NCBI GenBank assembly: GCA_020632595.1
Contig: JACKFF010000003.1
Span: 124,001 to 188,000, forward strand
Direction of reading: 5' to 3'
DNA length: 64,000 nt
Source of the DNA: Nitrospiraceae bacterium
GTDB taxonomy: Bacteria > Nitrospirota > Nitrospiria > Nitrospirales > UBA8639
Part shown: positions 1 through 8,921 of the stretch, piece after piece
Position numbering within the stretch: the first letter of the stretch is position 1
Layout: every line of letters begins with the position of its first letter
Program-made: the position numbers and the translations under genes
Notes under the pieces: model-generated
Seen by the model: the letters and a program-made list of their open reading frames with translations, nothing else
Told to the model about the DNA's origin: nothing
Databases searched by the model: none

Positions 1-825
1 AAAATTAGATTTTTGAACTGGAGCATCACGAGACAATCGAGCTGGAGGGTTCTCCGCATCTAAAACTGGCACTGACCCTCTGTAAGGATCTCGAGGTGGA
101 AGCTTGAGCCCACGATCCTGCATTGCACAATATCCTCGAGCATGTGTCACAAAAAACCCATCACAACAGACACCTACTGGCAGGGTCACATCATTTTTTT
201 CGCTGATGATAAAACCTTTCATAATAAAGTCGAACAGGTCCTGTTGATTTTCTGCATGGAAGACCAACATTCCGCTGTTCAAAAGGTAGGCAATTTCAAT
301 ATTATCCGGTTGGATGGCCAAGGGAGCATTGACGACCCTGCACGTAAACATGCAAACAGCGGGAAGGCGGTGACCGGCCCACGAGACAATGGGCTCAAGA
401 CCTCGCAATGTTCCAGGACCAGCTGTGGCAGTAAACGCTCGAACACCTGCGCGAGATGCGCCAGCAATTGCCGACATGACGCCATATTCTTCTTCGCCTC
501 GATAGAATTCCTTCACATACCCTTCCCCATACAATACTCCGATTAATTGCAATGTTTCACTTTGTGGGGTAATAGGATATGCCACGGACATATCTACATT
601 TGAGCGCCTCACCGCCTCTTTTGCACATTCACTCCCCGTAATGAATTCGCGTTCACGAGGAGCCTCAAAAAACATATACTCTGGAGAGACAATCCTCTGC
701 CGTTTGGCTTCTCCATGAGGGTCCTTTCTTCCCTTTTCGCTGTCAACTGCTGGTGCAGCGGGTGCGCTCGTAATTGGATCACCTTGAGGATTGGTTTTAA
801 CTTCTGATTCAAGGGCTTCGCTCAT
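1..825 (-). CDS. porA: 2-oxoacid:ferredoxin oxidoreductase alpha subunit, 3' end cut by window edge
   Basis: This is the alpha subunit of a multi-subunit pyruvate or 2-oxoglutarate:ferredoxin oxidoreductase, which binds thiamine diphosphate together with beta and reductively carboxylates acyl-CoA in the reductive TCA cycle. I translated the minus strand from ATG at 825 and the frame stays open to base 1, giving 275 residues. The family motif YPITPQSE lies near residue 80, followed by GEEEYGVMSAIAGASRAG and TATAGPGTLRG, as in domain I of the family. The first 45 residues are a polar, Pro/Ala-rich leader not expected in the core fold. The gene lies 43 bp downstream of the epsilon-like subunit and is the last visible gene of the operon. 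Pyruvate and 2-oxoglutarate specificity cannot be separated from this part. Confidence 0.9.
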   Translation of the reverse strand, partial: MSEALESEVKTNPQGDPITSAPAAPAVDSEKGRKDPHGEAKRQRIVSPEYMFFEAPREREFITGSECAKEAVRRSNVDMSVAYPITPQSETLQLIGVLYGEGYVKEFYRGEEEYGVMSAIAGASRAGVRAFTATAGPGTLRGLEPIVSWAGHRLPAVCMFTCRVVNAPLAIQPDNIEIAYLLNSGMLVFHAENQQDLFDFIMKGFIISEKNDVTLPVGVCCDGFFVTHARGYCAMQDRGLKLPPRDPYRGSVPVLDAENPPARLSRDAPVQKSNF

Positions 826-868
826 GGTTTGACCCCCCTATAACTTAAATAAAATTTCACGAATATAC

Positions 869-1630
869 TCATGCTTCCTTTTGCATATGTTCTGCTTTAT
901 GACCAAACGCTGCCGCATTTCCATCAACCGGGCTTTCAATACTAAAATCCAGGGGATTGGTGTGTGTTTTGCCACCATGGACCTTTGACTGTAGTCCAGT
1001 AAAACGAACATTATTGCCATTTTCTGGTAATTTTATCCCCATTTCTTCTCGGACCCTCTTAAACACTGCCGCAACCCGACGGATCTTTGCAGCATCAGAA
1101 TCTCGAACCGTGAACATGGCATCCTCATGCCCTTGTTCCGCACAAATTGCAGATGTCCAACAATTGGTTCCAGCGCGAATCATTTTGAGTGTCAGATTAG
1201 CGTAGTGACAATGGACCCCGATAAAAATACAGGCTTCAATCTTATTCCCCCATATTGTCAAATTGGGATGATTCGGGTTGATCACTTCCTCCGGTTCAAC
1301 CTTCGGGTACTTGGGGCGATAATCCGGCATTGGGATGACGAGCACATCGGGTAATTGAGCTGCAAGCTCTAATACAGCCTTAGCCTTTTCCGCTGCATGA
1401 TCATTCCAATTCCATAACACCATCGGACCAGGGAAAATGGTTGCATTCTTTCGAGTCAACATTGCACGCGCCATGGCTTCCATTGCCAGCTCTTCCGCAA
1501 CTACATGGCCAAATTTCAAACCAAATCCGACTTCAGGCGTCAGTACACCAAGCTCCGCAGCCGATGGTGGATGAAAACCTTGTGGCCCTGGTGCCACGAT
1601 TGCTTCTTCTAGCTCTTTCGTTAATTCCAC
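869..1630 (-). CDS. 2-oxoacid:ferredoxin oxidoreductase epsilon-like subunit (CO dehydrogenase beta-like family)
   Basis: The 253-residue protein has no signal peptide and resembles the extra subunit found in five-subunit Hydrogenobacter/Aquifex-type oxidoreductases (ForE-like), often annotated as carbon monoxide dehydrogenase beta subunit family. A central stretch rich in His and Cys (FIGVHCHYANLTLKMIRAG, then CWTSAICAEQGHEDAM) is its most recognisable part. It lies between the ferredoxin-like delta subunit (55 bp upstream) and alpha (43 bp downstream), so it is almost certainly translated with them. Its role in the complex is poorly defined. The family assignment is from memory of the operon type rather than from a catalytic motif. 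Confidence 0.8.
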   Translation of the reverse strand: MELTKELEEAIVAPGPQGFHPPSAAELGVLTPEVGFGLKFGHVVAEELAMEAMARAMLTRKNATIFPGPMVLWNWNDHAAEKAKAVLELAAQLPDVLVIPMPDYRPKYPKVEPEEVINPNHPNLTIWGNKIEACIFIGVHCHYANLTLKMIRAGTNCWTSAICAEQGHEDAMFTVRDSDAAKIRRVAAVFKRVREEMGIKLPENGNNVRFTGLQSKVHGGKTHTNPLDFSIESPVDGNAAAFGHKAEHMQKEA

Positions 1631-1685
1631 GTTAGACTCCGATTGATGAATATGAAAAGGCTAAAAAATAGAAAAACTTTTAAAA

Positions 1686-2009
1686 TTATCCCCTTAGCGG
1701 GTTGGCAAGGACCGCTTTGGTATTTTTTTCCACATAAGAAATATTTTCAGTGAGTGCGGCATCCCCGATTTGATCGATCATTTCCATTTTAATGGCATGA
1801 TGCTTCGCCATATTGTCACACACCCATACGCATTGCGCACAACCCTTACAACGATCGACGGCGACATAGGCCGATCCATACTTTAAGCCCCTGTCCTTCC
1901 CCGCTTCCGTATCATATTGAATCGTATTGGCTTCCGGACAGTACTGTGTGCACAATTTACAGCTGGTTGCCGCGCATATGTTTATATCTATATTTGCAAC
2001 AAGATACAT
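1686..2009 (-). CDS. porD: 2-oxoacid:ferredoxin oxidoreductase delta subunit, 2[4Fe-4S] ferredoxin-like
   Basis: A 107-residue ferredoxin-like subunit expected to carry electrons between the thiamine-diphosphate site and soluble ferredoxin. Two cysteine clusters are visible: C-x4-C-x2-C-x3-C-P near residues 12-24 (CAATSCKLCTQYCP) and C-x2-C-x2-C-x3-C near residues 54-64 (CKGCAQCVWVC). The remaining C-terminal third is helical and has no cysteine. It is 25 bp downstream of the gamma subunit and in the same operon. The clusters support iron-sulfur binding directly; the subunit assignment follows from the operon. Confidence 0.9.
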   Translation of the reverse strand: MYLVANIDINICAATSCKLCTQYCPEANTIQYDTEAGKDRGLKYGSAYVAVDRCKGCAQCVWVCDNMAKHHAIKMEMIDQIGDAALTENISYVEKNTKAVLANPLRG

Positions 2010-2034
2010 CCCTCACCCCTTTCAATTTCCTTTT

Positions 2035-2769
2035 TTAGACCGAAACCTTAGCTGCTTTATTTGCGGCATTAGTTGTCTGGTCAGCCATTGAGGAAGCTCC
2101 CAATGTCCACCCATTATCGACCGCATAATCCCACCCAGCTTTTACAACTGCTAGGTTTTTCTCAATCAATTCTGCCTTTTTCTTGAATTTTCTTTCCACC
2201 ACACTATCCAGTGCGGCAGTTCCACCTGATACCACAAATCCTTTTCCGAGAAATCGATCCTTTACCGCTGTACCCGTAGCCTCTATAGTCGAGAGTCCCG
2301 TAATTGCGCCGATGGCTCCAACCATAGCCATATTGGTAGCTAAATCGATTCCTGCCACATCCAGGGACATTTGGGTAGCTGGGAGGTAATATATTTTGGC
2401 ACCCAGGTCTTTCAATTCAGCCGCTTGATCCGGTTCAAGATTCATTGGAGTATTGCTATTGATAAGAACGACTCCCTCTTTTTTTAACCCATAGTAAAAT
2501 GGATTTGTGTAGCTCTTTCCGTGAGTAATGCACTGTGGATGAAAGACCATGAGGATATGGGGAAAGGTAATTTCTCCAATTTCATAAATTGGTTCATTTG
2601 AAACACGGACATAACTTTCTACCGGAGCCATTCGCTTTTCAGACCCATAAAACGGAACGATGGTGCTCTCCCCCCCAGCATTGATGACTGCTGTGCTAAA
2701 AATATGGGATGCAGTCACCACACCCTGACCACCAACGCCTGCCATACGAATGTTATAACGAATAGCCAT
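2035..2769 (-). CDS. porG: 2-oxoacid:ferredoxin oxidoreductase gamma subunit
   Basis: The gamma subunit forms the CoA-binding part of the complex. The N-terminus MAIRYNIRMAGVGGQGVV has the characteristic GxGGQGV loop, followed by PFYGSEKRMAPVESYVRVS, typical of the POR gamma domain. I chose the ATG at 2769 because an AGGAGG ribosome site sits six bases before it; a TTG two codons earlier would overlap that site. The 244 residues include a roughly 60-residue C-terminal tail after the usual domain, which is helical and ends in an Ala-rich segment. It lies 69 bp after the beta-subunit gene. Confidence 0.92.
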   Translation of the reverse strand: MAIRYNIRMAGVGGQGVVTASHIFSTAVINAGGESTIVPFYGSEKRMAPVESYVRVSNEPIYEIGEITFPHILMVFHPQCITHGKSYTNPFYYGLKKEGVVLINSNTPMNLEPDQAAELKDLGAKIYYLPATQMSLDVAGIDLATNMAMVGAIGAITGLSTIEATGTAVKDRFLGKGFVVSGGTAALDSVVERKFKKKAELIEKNLAVVKAGWDYAVDNGWTLGASSMADQTTNAANKAAKVSV

Positions 2770-2838
2770 TTTCAACCTCCTCCATTTTCATCCCTTTAAG
2801 AGCATCACAACCAAGCACGCAAAATATCTGGGAGACAA

Positions 2839-3729
2839 CTACCCTTTTGTTACTGCAGCTGCAGGCTTCGGGAGATATTCTTTGTACCCATACAATTCCC
2901 CTAAATACTGCTTGGCTTCGTCTGTAAGATATTCAGAAAATGCATAACGATCATTCTCGACATCTTTGGCATCTTCCATCACTTTATCTGTTGGAATCGC
3001 ATATTCAATATTACATGAGGTATAGGCTTGGATATATGTTGGGCCTACTTCTCGCGCAATCAAAACGGCCTTCTTTATGACACTTTCTACTCTTCTAGGG
3101 TTGTTGGGAACCACTGTTGCCACATACGCACACCCTGCAACCTTGGCCATTCCTAACATATCCATCTTTTCAAATTTTTTCCCTAAGGGTGCCATCTTTA
3201 AAACCTGGCCCTTGTTGGTCATACCACTTTCTTGACCGCCAGTATTCCCATATACTTCGTTATCCAACATGATGGTCGTAAATTTTTCTTTTCGAAACCA
3301 CGAATGTAAAGTTTGAGCAAAGCCGATGTCTGCCATTCCCCCATCTCCCGCCATCACTACAACATCTTTGGGGCGATCTCCAAACCTCAAGCGAAGTCCA
3401 CGTGACAACCCACTTGCAACCCCATTTTGATCGCCGTAATTTCCATAAACAAATGGGATAGCTGCCTGAGAAATGGCTAGACGCCCGCATCCTGCAGTAC
3501 CAACTGTAATCGTGTCTTCTGGATTAGGGAATGCAATAATAGCCAAACGGATAAATAAGGTCATCGCACATCCCGCACACATAGGATGTTCCTCTAAGAT
3601 TTCTTTAAACGTTCCCACTTGCGAAACAGATGTTTTCTTACCAAATGGACCATGCTCGACCATATCCCTATATTCTTTGGGCATAAATTTTCCGAAACCT
3701 GGCGTGAATTTTACATAATCGAGACTCAT
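2839..3729 (-). CDS. porB: 2-oxoacid:ferredoxin oxidoreductase beta subunit (TPP-binding)
   Basis: This 296-residue subunit holds the thiamine diphosphate/Mg site. The motif GDGGMADIGFAQTLHSW near residue 128 followed by LDNEVYGNTGGQ is the classic GDG...N TPP signature. HPMCAGCAMTLFIR near residue 48 and GTAGCGRL near residue 78 supply the cysteines that usually bind a [4Fe-4S] cluster in this subunit. A strong AAGGAGGAGG ribosome site precedes ATG 3729. It is the first gene of the operon, so the order beta-gamma-delta-epsilon-alpha reads right to left. The complex would act in the cytoplasm with reduced ferredoxin. Confidence 0.93.
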   Translation of the reverse strand: MSLDYVKFTPGFGKFMPKEYRDMVEHGPFGKKTSVSQVGTFKEILEEHPMCAGCAMTLFIRLAIIAFPNPEDTITVGTAGCGRLAISQAAIPFVYGNYGDQNGVASGLSRGLRLRFGDRPKDVVVMAGDGGMADIGFAQTLHSWFRKEKFTTIMLDNEVYGNTGGQESGMTNKGQVLKMAPLGKKFEKMDMLGMAKVAGCAYVATVVPNNPRRVESVIKKAVLIAREVGPTYIQAYTSCNIEYAIPTDKVMEDAKDVENDRYAFSEYLTDEAKQYLGELYGYKEYLPKPAAAVTKG

Positions 3730-4138
3730 ATCGGGCCTCCTCCTTGGTTAGAAGCAAAAGTAACCATTACCATTAATTTTTTGAACCAACTTTAAGCTAG
3801 GTAAAATACCCCAGCAAAACAAGAAACTAACAAAGAAAACAAATTATTGTCAATTTAACCGATCCGATAGGATTAAATTTCCAGCAATGTCTTAATCATT
3901 TCCAAAATTTCACACAAACCAAAATTCCTTCGACGCCTTCCGTGCTAATTTAGGCAATTTTTTTTGATAATTCAACACAAAAGAAGGCCCACCCTTTATA
4001 AAAGAAGACCCAGTCTCGAATCATACAGCTTAGGTCTTTTGTCCCAGAATTTTCAAGGGAAGGTGAAAGTGGAAGTGAAGCAAGAACACGATCAGGCCTG
4101 GCAGATGACTAAAAATCTCCAAGGCCCGACAGGGCAGG
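3730..4138. other. Intergenic region upstream of the oxidoreductase operon
   Basis: About 410 bp without a convincing gene. The half near 3730-3960 is AT-rich and should hold the operon promoter. A minus-strand TTGACA-like box is at 3848-3853, but the matching -10 position reads TTAGTT, a poor fit. I see no clear terminator after the peptidase gene that ends at 4139. The small open frame at 3964-4344 lacks a ribosome site and overlaps the peptidase gene. Confidence 0.5.
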
Positions 4139-5140
4139 CTAATCCAAAATGTAATGAACAGGATCTACAACTCTATCGTTCACAGCCACTTGATAGTGAA
4201 GATGGGGTCCAGTTGAAAACTTCCCCGTGCTCCCCACAAGCCCGACAAGATCACCTCTACGAACCTTGTCACCATACTTCACATGGATTTTTGACAAATG
4301 CCCGTAGGTCGTCTCAATGCCATATCCGTGATCGATGCGAATAAATTTCCCCATCCGACCATCATATGCGGCGACAACAACTTTCCCTGCCGCAGGAGAA
4401 CGAACTTCTGTACCAGTAGGAGCACCGATATCAATACCTGCATGCAAAGCTTTTTTACCTGTAAAGGGGGAGACCCGTGGACCAAACTTTGAGGTTAAAG
4501 CACCTTTTACCGGCCAGATGGAAGGGATGGAGGCCCATTGATCAGCTTTTTGCTGAGCGGCGGCTGAAAGCTCTTCCAAAATTTGGCTTTCCAATTCAGT
4601 TTGTTGGTTTAGCCACTCTAGCCCAGCCTTAATCTCGCTTATTTTTCGATCCATGGTTGATTTTGAACCAGAGACCTCTGGGGATATCCCGGTTTTTTCA
4701 ATTGAAGACTTTAACTCCGAGGAGCCCTCTTCCTGTAACCCATCGTATGGCATCTCCTCATAAGGCAATTCCTCTCCTCCCTGACCAGGCAGACCAGAAG
4801 GCAACCCCTGAATCTCATCCGCCTCAAGACCAAACATGGTTTGTAGCTTACGATTGAGGGTCTCCAACACCAACATCCGCTTTTTCATTCCATCTACTTC
4901 TGTTGAAAAATTGCTGGTTCGAGCACGCGAGGTCGTTAATTCTTGTTTTATTTCTCCTAACTCACTCAGTTGGCTCCACTGGTAAACATAATGCGTAATA
5001 ACCCCACCCTGAACGAGCAGCAACACAAACCCCACAATCATTGCATACTTCACAAGAGATTTTCGGAATTTTAGGCGCCAGGGATTCGATCGGGCTCCAC
5101 GAAAGATTATGACCGTCAACGTATCTTCAGACTCTTTCAT
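4139..5140 (-). CDS. Membrane-anchored M23 family metallopeptidase
   Basis: A likely cell-wall endopeptidase or an activator of amidases, anchored in the inner membrane and facing the periplasm. Residues 1-30 are cytoplasmic and basic, one transmembrane segment spans about 32-52, and a coiled coil follows (about 55-105). An acidic Pro/Gly-rich linker leads to the C-terminal M23 (LytM) domain from about residue 205. The zinc ligands are visible as HAGIDIG (HxxxD) and HLHYQV, with YGHLSK between. Length and layout match the NlpD/MepM-like group with coiled coil and LytM domain. It stands alone between the oxidoreductase operon and cutA. Confidence 0.88.
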   Translation of the reverse strand: MKESEDTLTVIIFRGARSNPWRLKFRKSLVKYAMIVGFVLLLVQGGVITHYVYQWSQLSELGEIKQELTTSRARTSNFSTEVDGMKKRMLVLETLNRKLQTMFGLEADEIQGLPSGLPGQGGEELPYEEMPYDGLQEEGSSELKSSIEKTGISPEVSGSKSTMDRKISEIKAGLEWLNQQTELESQILEELSAAAQQKADQWASIPSIWPVKGALTSKFGPRVSPFTGKKALHAGIDIGAPTGTEVRSPAAGKVVVAAYDGRMGKFIRIDHGYGIETTYGHLSKIHVKYGDKVRRGDLVGLVGSTGKFSTGPHLHYQVAVNDRVVDPVHYILD

Positions 5141-5226
5141 AATTCACCAAAATTATAAAATTAAGAGCATCTAAGGTTTTTATTTATGACCATTCGGCCC
5201 AAAAACACCTTGCCCGTACCCTCCAG

Positions 5227-5553
5227 TCATACCGATTCGATCTTAATTGCATCTCGAATCCAGTCTAAATATTCTTCGCTCCCAAACTGAATTGGGAGAG
5301 CAATGATTTCAGGAACCTGATAACTATGATGGGCTTTCACCGCTGAAAGCAATTGGTCATAGGCCCGTCTCACAGTTTTGGCCAATAGCAAAAATTCCTG
5401 TTCCTCAGCAATTTGCCCATCCCATTGGAAAATTGATCGCACGCCCGGGATGATATTAACGCATGCGGCCAATCCGTTCTTCACTAACATCCTTGACAGA
5501 TTTACAGCCTCTCCTTCGGAACCTACCGTCACCATTACAACGATTTCTTCCAT
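5227..5553 (-). CDS. cutA: Divalent-cation tolerance protein CutA
   Basis: A 108-residue protein of the usual CutA1 length. It has the family's N-terminal VMVTVGSEGEA strand-turn, the LAACVNIIPGVRSIFQWDG segment with the conserved Cys and Trp, and the C-terminal HSYQVPEIIALPI signature. CutA forms very stable trimers with a ferredoxin-like fold; its role in metal tolerance is established only loosely. It is 86 bp upstream of the peptidase gene on the same strand and may be transcribed with it. Confidence 0.93.
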   Translation of the reverse strand: MEEIVVMVTVGSEGEAVNLSRMLVKNGLAACVNIIPGVRSIFQWDGQIAEEQEFLLLAKTVRRAYDQLLSAVKAHHSYQVPEIIALPIQFGSEEYLDWIRDAIKIESV

Positions 5554-5774
5554 TTAAACATAGCACCAAGTGCTTGAAATCTTGCATGAAAGAAAAAGAT
5601 CTCATGAATTCATGAGAGACAACAACGAACGTCCTTGCAAGATATCAGTGTTTCCTAATCATTATCGGCCGTTTTTTCAGCTCCTGAAGTTTAAAATAAT
5701 CTTCTGCTTACTAAATATCAACCAGATATTTCATAATTTTTTACGATTCTTCACATGACAATAAATTCAATCAC

Positions 5775-6527
5775 TTAGCGTGGCATTAGCCGGGTTGGGT
5801 CCTCGTTGGCCAAGCCGATTAAATCTGCAATTGCGGGTTTTAAGGCTTCTTGCATGGCCTCAGGATAACTTTCGACAGCATTCTCAAGACCATAATATGG
5901 TCCATCAAGCTGCTTCCCTTCAAATTCCATTGTCATATTCCATAACACCTGCGACGGATCATTTATGGGTGTTAATCGAAGATCAAGCTCAAGAGCAGTG
6001 GTGGTTTCACTCATGGGAAGACCTAACATCCAAAAAACCACTCCCACGGGAGCTAATAGATACGAGTACAATCGACGGTTCCAGTCAGTAGAGCGGAGAC
6101 GACCTCGAAAGGCCACATCCGCTGGCTGTTGCCCTTCGTCTTTGGCAAAACTAACCGAGGAAAAAATTGCTGCATGCTTTAATTCCGCAACAATGGATTG
6201 AGCAAGATCATTAGTCGGATCAAATTTGACGACATCGACCTCCTCAGGGTTTGGTGCGGCCTCAGGGCGTTGATATCGAGTGTCCCCATAAGGAACCAGA
6301 GGGATAGCGGCCTTCCAATATTCCTCTTTTACCTCATTTCCCCTCAAATCTTCTAAGGGCAGAACAATGGCTTTAGCCGGGATGGGGGCGGCGGCTTTTT
6401 CACTCAGAAATGACCCCGTAGAGGCTGGGGGGTATTGCCATTCCCGTTTCCCAAGACAGCCCGTTAGGGTAGTGAGACAGAGAATTGCTGTTACCAATAG
6501 AGACAGGCGAATGCGAGAGACCCTCAT
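5775..6527 (-). CDS. Conserved lipoprotein of unknown function
   Basis: The N-terminus has a lipoprotein signal peptide: basic MRVSRIR, hydrophobic core, lipobox LTGC with Cys at residue 24. The remaining 225 residues contain a segment resembling lipoproteins that assemble in or under the outer membrane (FDPTNDLAQSIVAELKHAAIFSSVSF, DVAFRGRLRSTDW). It also has one hydrophobic stretch (APVGVVFWMLGLPM) near residue 160, too short and Pro-broken for certainty as a membrane span. I do not recognise a catalytic motif. The layout resembles GNA1162/YajG-like putative lipoproteins, but that is a guess. Confidence 0.7.
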   Translation of the reverse strand: MRVSRIRLSLLVTAILCLTTLTGCLGKREWQYPPASTGSFLSEKAAAPIPAKAIVLPLEDLRGNEVKEEYWKAAIPLVPYGDTRYQRPEAAPNPEEVDVVKFDPTNDLAQSIVAELKHAAIFSSVSFAKDEGQQPADVAFRGRLRSTDWNRRLYSYLLAPVGVVFWMLGLPMSETTTALELDLRLTPINDPSQVLWNMTMEFEGKQLDGPYYGLENAVESYPEAMQEALKPAIADLIGLANEDPTRLMPR

Positions 6528-6851
6528 GTAAATGCTCCTTTCAAGTTTGTCAGTGCTCTTGGGATAAAAAATTTGCAGCCAACAGTCCCAGAGGATCCAG
6601 AAAAATTTTCCGGAAATTTTTTGAGGATTACATCTCTTTTCTTCAAAAAATGATTCTTTGACACTTTTTTCCCTTTATCATCAGGACTTTTCTTCACCCA
6701 CCTATAAAACGCCATACATCTAACAAGTACAATTCGGAAACGCAACAATGGTTTTCTCTCAGAAAAACCTCCATAAATTTTGGCATTAGCCAGAGGCCTC
6801 TTGAACGAAAACAGGGGGAAAGGAATTCAAGCCTATCTCAGCATGACCACG
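6528..6851. other. Intergenic region with no supported gene
   Basis: About 320 bp of AT-rich sequence between the lipoprotein gene and thrH, both on the minus strand. A 74-codon frame at 6524-6748 (minus) is Lys/Phe-rich and has no convincing ribosome site, so I did not call it. The lipoprotein promoter should lie here, but no clean -35/-10 pair is visible to me. Confidence 0.4.
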
Positions 6852-7472
6852 TCAGGAAGGGAAGCCGCCTGCCCGACCAATGTGTTCCTGGAATTCTGCA
6901 TACGAGCGAGCTACCGGGAATTGGGGAAATTCCTGGACAATCGAATCAGGTGGACAGAAAAAAAATCCGGCGTCGGCCTCCTTTAACATTGAAACATCAT
7001 TATAGGAGTCTCCTCCCGCCAACACTCTGAAACCGATCCCTTTTAACGCACTGACAGCATGTCGCTTTTGATCATGTTGGCGTAAGAAATAATCCGTGAT
7101 AAACCCATGGGAATCAACTCCCAAGGTATGGCAAAAAATCGTAGGGAATTCGAGCTTCTTCATAAGTGGTCCGACAAACTCATAATACGTGTCCGACAAT
7201 ATAATGATTTGACATCGTTCACGCAGCCACCCGATAAAATCAGGAACACCAGGGAGGGGAGAAATCGTACTGGCAACCTCCTGAATATCCCGAAGAGTAA
7301 TCCGATGCACTTTCAGGACTTCCAGTCGTTTTTTCATTAAGACATCATAGTCCGCAACGTCCCTGGTGGTCAGACGTAGCTCTTGGATACCAACTTTATC
7401 CGCCAAAGCTAGCCAGATCTCAGGAAATAACACCCCTTCCATATCCAAACAGGTAACAACCGGCTGCGCCAT
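6852..7472 (-). CDS. thrH: ThrH-type phosphoserine phosphatase / homoserine phosphotransferase (HAD)
   Basis: A HAD-superfamily enzyme that in Pseudomonas hydrolyses phosphoserine and can move the phosphate to homoserine, linking serine and threonine synthesis. The nucleophile motif reads CLDMEGVLFPEIW rather than DxDxT, which is a hallmark of ThrH. Motif II is ILSDTYYEF, and motif IV is AGGDSYNDVSML. At about 206 residues it matches the family. I chose ATG 7472 (MAQPVV), which has an AGAGG site upstream, over a TTG one codon earlier. Confidence 0.9.
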   Translation of the reverse strand: MAQPVVTCLDMEGVLFPEIWLALADKVGIQELRLTTRDVADYDVLMKKRLEVLKVHRITLRDIQEVASTISPLPGVPDFIGWLRERCQIIILSDTYYEFVGPLMKKLEFPTIFCHTLGVDSHGFITDYFLRQHDQKRHAVSALKGIGFRVLAGGDSYNDVSMLKEADAGFFFCPPDSIVQEFPQFPVARSYAEFQEHIGRAGGFPS

Positions 7473-7639
7473 CAAGACCTCTTCTCGTGGTTAATATTCA
7501 AAAATGTTCCTCGCCATCAAAATTCTCGATGGATCATAAAAGAATTCCCGGGGCAGCCACAACTAAAAAAATCACGGGGTGCCAAGCTCCTTTTACCGGG
7601 TGCCGTCACTCGAAAAAAATTCAATAGAGGGAGGAGGAA

Positions 7640-8287
7640 TTAAAACAGCCCAAGAAGATCTTTCGGATTTTCACAATAAAAGTCAGGCCGTAATGCTGCG
7701 ACTTTTTCTCGATTCCCATACCCATACCCCACGGCACAAGCTCGAATGCCCGCCGCCTGGGCTGCTCGAACATCATTCGTACTATCCCCAATCATCACCG
7801 TCTCAGAGGGATCGACGCCCAATCCCTCAAGTGCCCGCAACAACATCACAGGCTCGGGCTTCAATTCCATCGTATCCCGAGGAGCTTCGACATGATGAAA
7901 GAGATCCTGTGCATGTAACCCATCCACAATTGAAAGCGTATACTCTAAGGATTTATTAGTCACAATAGCTTTTCTTCGGTCCTGATAATGATGAAGCACT
8001 TCCCAAATCCCGGGATAAAACCGTGTGGTTTCCACGCAATGCTCTAAATAATGTTTTCGAAAAATCTCCAAGGCTTTTTCATATTGATCAAGGTTTTCTT
8101 CCCCCACCGATAACCGCAATAGCCGCTTCACTCCATCACCCACAAAGCTAAAGATTTCCTCCCGTGTTCGTAAGGCCAATCCCAAATCCCTCAGCGTCAG
8201 GTTTACCGAGGTGGCAATATCTATTTTCGAATCGATCAAAGTTCCGTCAAAATCAAAAAACAGCACTTCCGCACGCCATGTAGTCAT
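7640..8287 (-). CDS. gph: Phosphoglycolate phosphatase-like HAD hydrolase
   Basis: A HAD hydrolase of the Gph/PGP type, which removes 2-phosphoglycolate formed by oxygenase side reactions or DNA repair. Motif I is FFDFDGTLIDSK near residue 10, motif II IVTNKS, motif III around KPEP, and motif IV VMIGDSTNDVRAA. The helical cap domain spans roughly residues 20-90. Its start overlaps the stop of the upstream secreted-protein gene by four bases (ATGA), so the two are probably translationally coupled. Other small phosphate esters are possible substrates. Confidence 0.88.
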   Translation of the reverse strand: MTTWRAEVLFFDFDGTLIDSKIDIATSVNLTLRDLGLALRTREEIFSFVGDGVKRLLRLSVGEENLDQYEKALEIFRKHYLEHCVETTRFYPGIWEVLHHYQDRRKAIVTNKSLEYTLSIVDGLHAQDLFHHVEAPRDTMELKPEPVMLLRALEGLGVDPSETVMIGDSTNDVRAAQAAGIRACAVGYGYGNREKVAALRPDFYCENPKDLLGLF

Positions 8288-8838
8288 TTCTGAGCATCTT
8301 TCTCATTTGTAAGCTCTAATTGTAGTTTCAAAGAATTGAGCAGAAATTTTCTTTCCGGCTCAGATTCATTTAACTCCGCCCAACGAACAAAATCGACGAG
8401 ACGTTGACGGCCCACATGGGGAGGCAATTGAGGTCCAACAATTTGCCACCGGTCCCCAACCGCCTTCAGATGGAAATATTGTATTTCACGGTGTGGACTG
8501 GTCACAAACGTTACGCCTTCCCAGTGCATCGTTCCTAACACCTCAAAAATTACGGGAATTCTTGCCTCTAACCCATTAATAACTTCCCATTGCGACACAT
8601 CATCCACCACCTCATACCGAGAAATCACGACGACATGCCCCCAGACCGGCTCTTCCAGCCAAGCCACAAAGGGCCTCACCACCTGCCAGGAATGCGCCTC
8701 CAACCGAACGCCTTTTTTATCGAGGGAAAGATATTTCAGTAAAATTTTGGTGGGATCTTCAGTGATGTGGCCGCCAATGGCCTGAAGAGAGGTTGCACTG
8801 AACACCACAATACCCAAAACACACAGTAAAACCCGCAT
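8284..8838 (-). CDS. Hypothetical secreted protein
   Basis: A protein of about 184 residues with a clear signal peptide if started at ATG 8838: MRVLLCVLGIVVFSATSLQA with a probable cut after LQA. The upstream TTG at 8898 would add 20 residues and spoil the signal, so I prefer the internal ATG. The mature part is mixed alpha/beta with many Trp and His residues and a conserved-looking segment near TFVTSPHREIQYFHLKAVGD. I do not recognise a family. It overlaps gph by four bases and probably shares its transcript. Confidence 0.65.
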   Translation of the reverse strand: MRVLLCVLGIVVFSATSLQAIGGHITEDPTKILLKYLSLDKKGVRLEAHSWQVVRPFVAWLEEPVWGHVVVISRYEVVDDVSQWEVINGLEARIPVIFEVLGTMHWEGVTFVTSPHREIQYFHLKAVGDRWQIVGPQLPPHVGRQRLVDFVRWAELNESEPERKFLLNSLKLQLELTNEKDAQK

Positions 8839-8921
8839 GAACCACGACAACAGGCTCACAATGAATTTGGGATTGGCGATTGAGCCATGACCACACAAAA
8901 ACCACTGGAAGAAACAGCGAC

